A DNA stretch of 21,391 bases. Source: Leptofilum sp050292445 (GTDB lineage: Bacteria > Chloroflexota > Anaerolineae > Promineifilales > Promineifilaceae). Shown piece after piece: positions 21,298 through 21,391 of the stretch. The notes under the pieces were generated by a model. The model was given only the letters and a program-made list of their open reading frames with translations. It did no database searches and had not been told where the DNA came from. How positions within the stretch are numbered: position 1 is the stretch's first letter; the number at the start of each line of letters is the position of its first letter. Where the stretch lies: contig JBNKLQ010000086.1 in NCBI GenBank assembly GCA_050292445.1, positions 1 to 21,391 of the forward strand. Direction: 5' to 3'. The position numbers and the translations under genes are program-made.

Positions 21298-21391
21298 CTA
21301 ATTCTCTGTTGGACTCTCAAATACAGAGGTGTCGATCGGGTTAAAATCTATGATGACAAACACAATTTCCATGGTGTCAAAATCTGTGGCC
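21298..21391 (-). CDS. mreC: Rod shape-determining protein MreC (C-terminal 30 codons)
   Basis: An open minus-strand frame from the window edge to TAG at 21300-21298 encodes 30 residues, including FDTMEIVFVIIDFNPIDTS, like the last beta strand and tail of MreC, the periplasmic scaffold of the elongasome. It abuts the mreD ATG with no gap, the usual order in mreBCD operons. The rest lies outside the window. Confidence 0.75.
   Translation of the reverse strand, partial: ATDFDTMEIVFVIIDFNPIDTSVFESPTEN

Noticed and set aside
1..21391. CRISPR array, insertion sequence or prophage
   Set aside because: No regularly spaced direct repeats with unique spacers, no transposase and no phage structural gene were seen.

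Overview
The window reads as chromosomal DNA of a free-living bacterium, most likely a member of the Chloroflexota (Anaerolineae/Caldilineae/Ardenticatenia-like). This is an inference from gene content: a three-gene cluster (histidine-phosphatase 'phosphomutase', DUF3090, SCO1664 family) known to me from Actinobacteria and Chloroflexi, a REC-CpaE/TadZ fusion, EGY-like site-2 proteases, and stuttering palindromic intergenic repeats. No rRNA, IS element, CRISPR array or phage gene was seen. Nearly all genes lie on the minus strand; the exception is a plus-strand block at 4690-7363.

Layout from left to right. 1-1100: tyrS (truncated by the window edge) with a long leader that holds a promoter, a 30-residue tyrosine-rich leader peptide and an intrinsic terminator. 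1187-2930: a threonine-synthase-like PLP enzyme and a single-domain response regulator. 3268-5568: an MFS sugar-type transporter divergent from a LysR regulator. 5584-6338: a Phd/YefM-PIN toxin-antitoxin module with its own promoter and operator palindrome. 6354-7363: a DUF427 protein and a small HELGH membrane protein. 7329-9857: a large GT-C-like membrane protein that overlaps the previous gene tail to tail. 9885-10042: a CAU-anticodon tRNA with clear promoter and terminator. 10048-11420: an EGY-type site-2 protease with a small acidic membrane protein. 11660-12592: trxB. 12722-15947: an operon of REC-CpaE/TadZ ATPase, Sir2 deacylase and GAF histidine kinase. 16183-18263: the phosphomutase/DUF3090/SCO1664 cluster. 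18355-21391: the mreC-mreD-mrdA cell-shape operon, with mreC truncated by the window edge.

Three signals stand out. First, tyrS appears to be controlled by ribosome-mediated attenuation: the leader peptide has a Tyr-Tyr-Tyr-Gly-Ser-Tyr run and is followed by a strong terminator just before tyrS. Second, a 105-nt two-hairpin element occurs twice without gaps at about 70% identity, each time just upstream of a response-regulator gene, with -10-like sequences and base-pair covariation. It may be an undescribed leader RNA or promoter module. Third, the 8-bp palindrome ACGGCCGT occurs 36 times in 21.4 kb (about 0.3 expected by chance), inside and outside genes, like the cyanobacterial HIP1 palindrome but with a different sequence.
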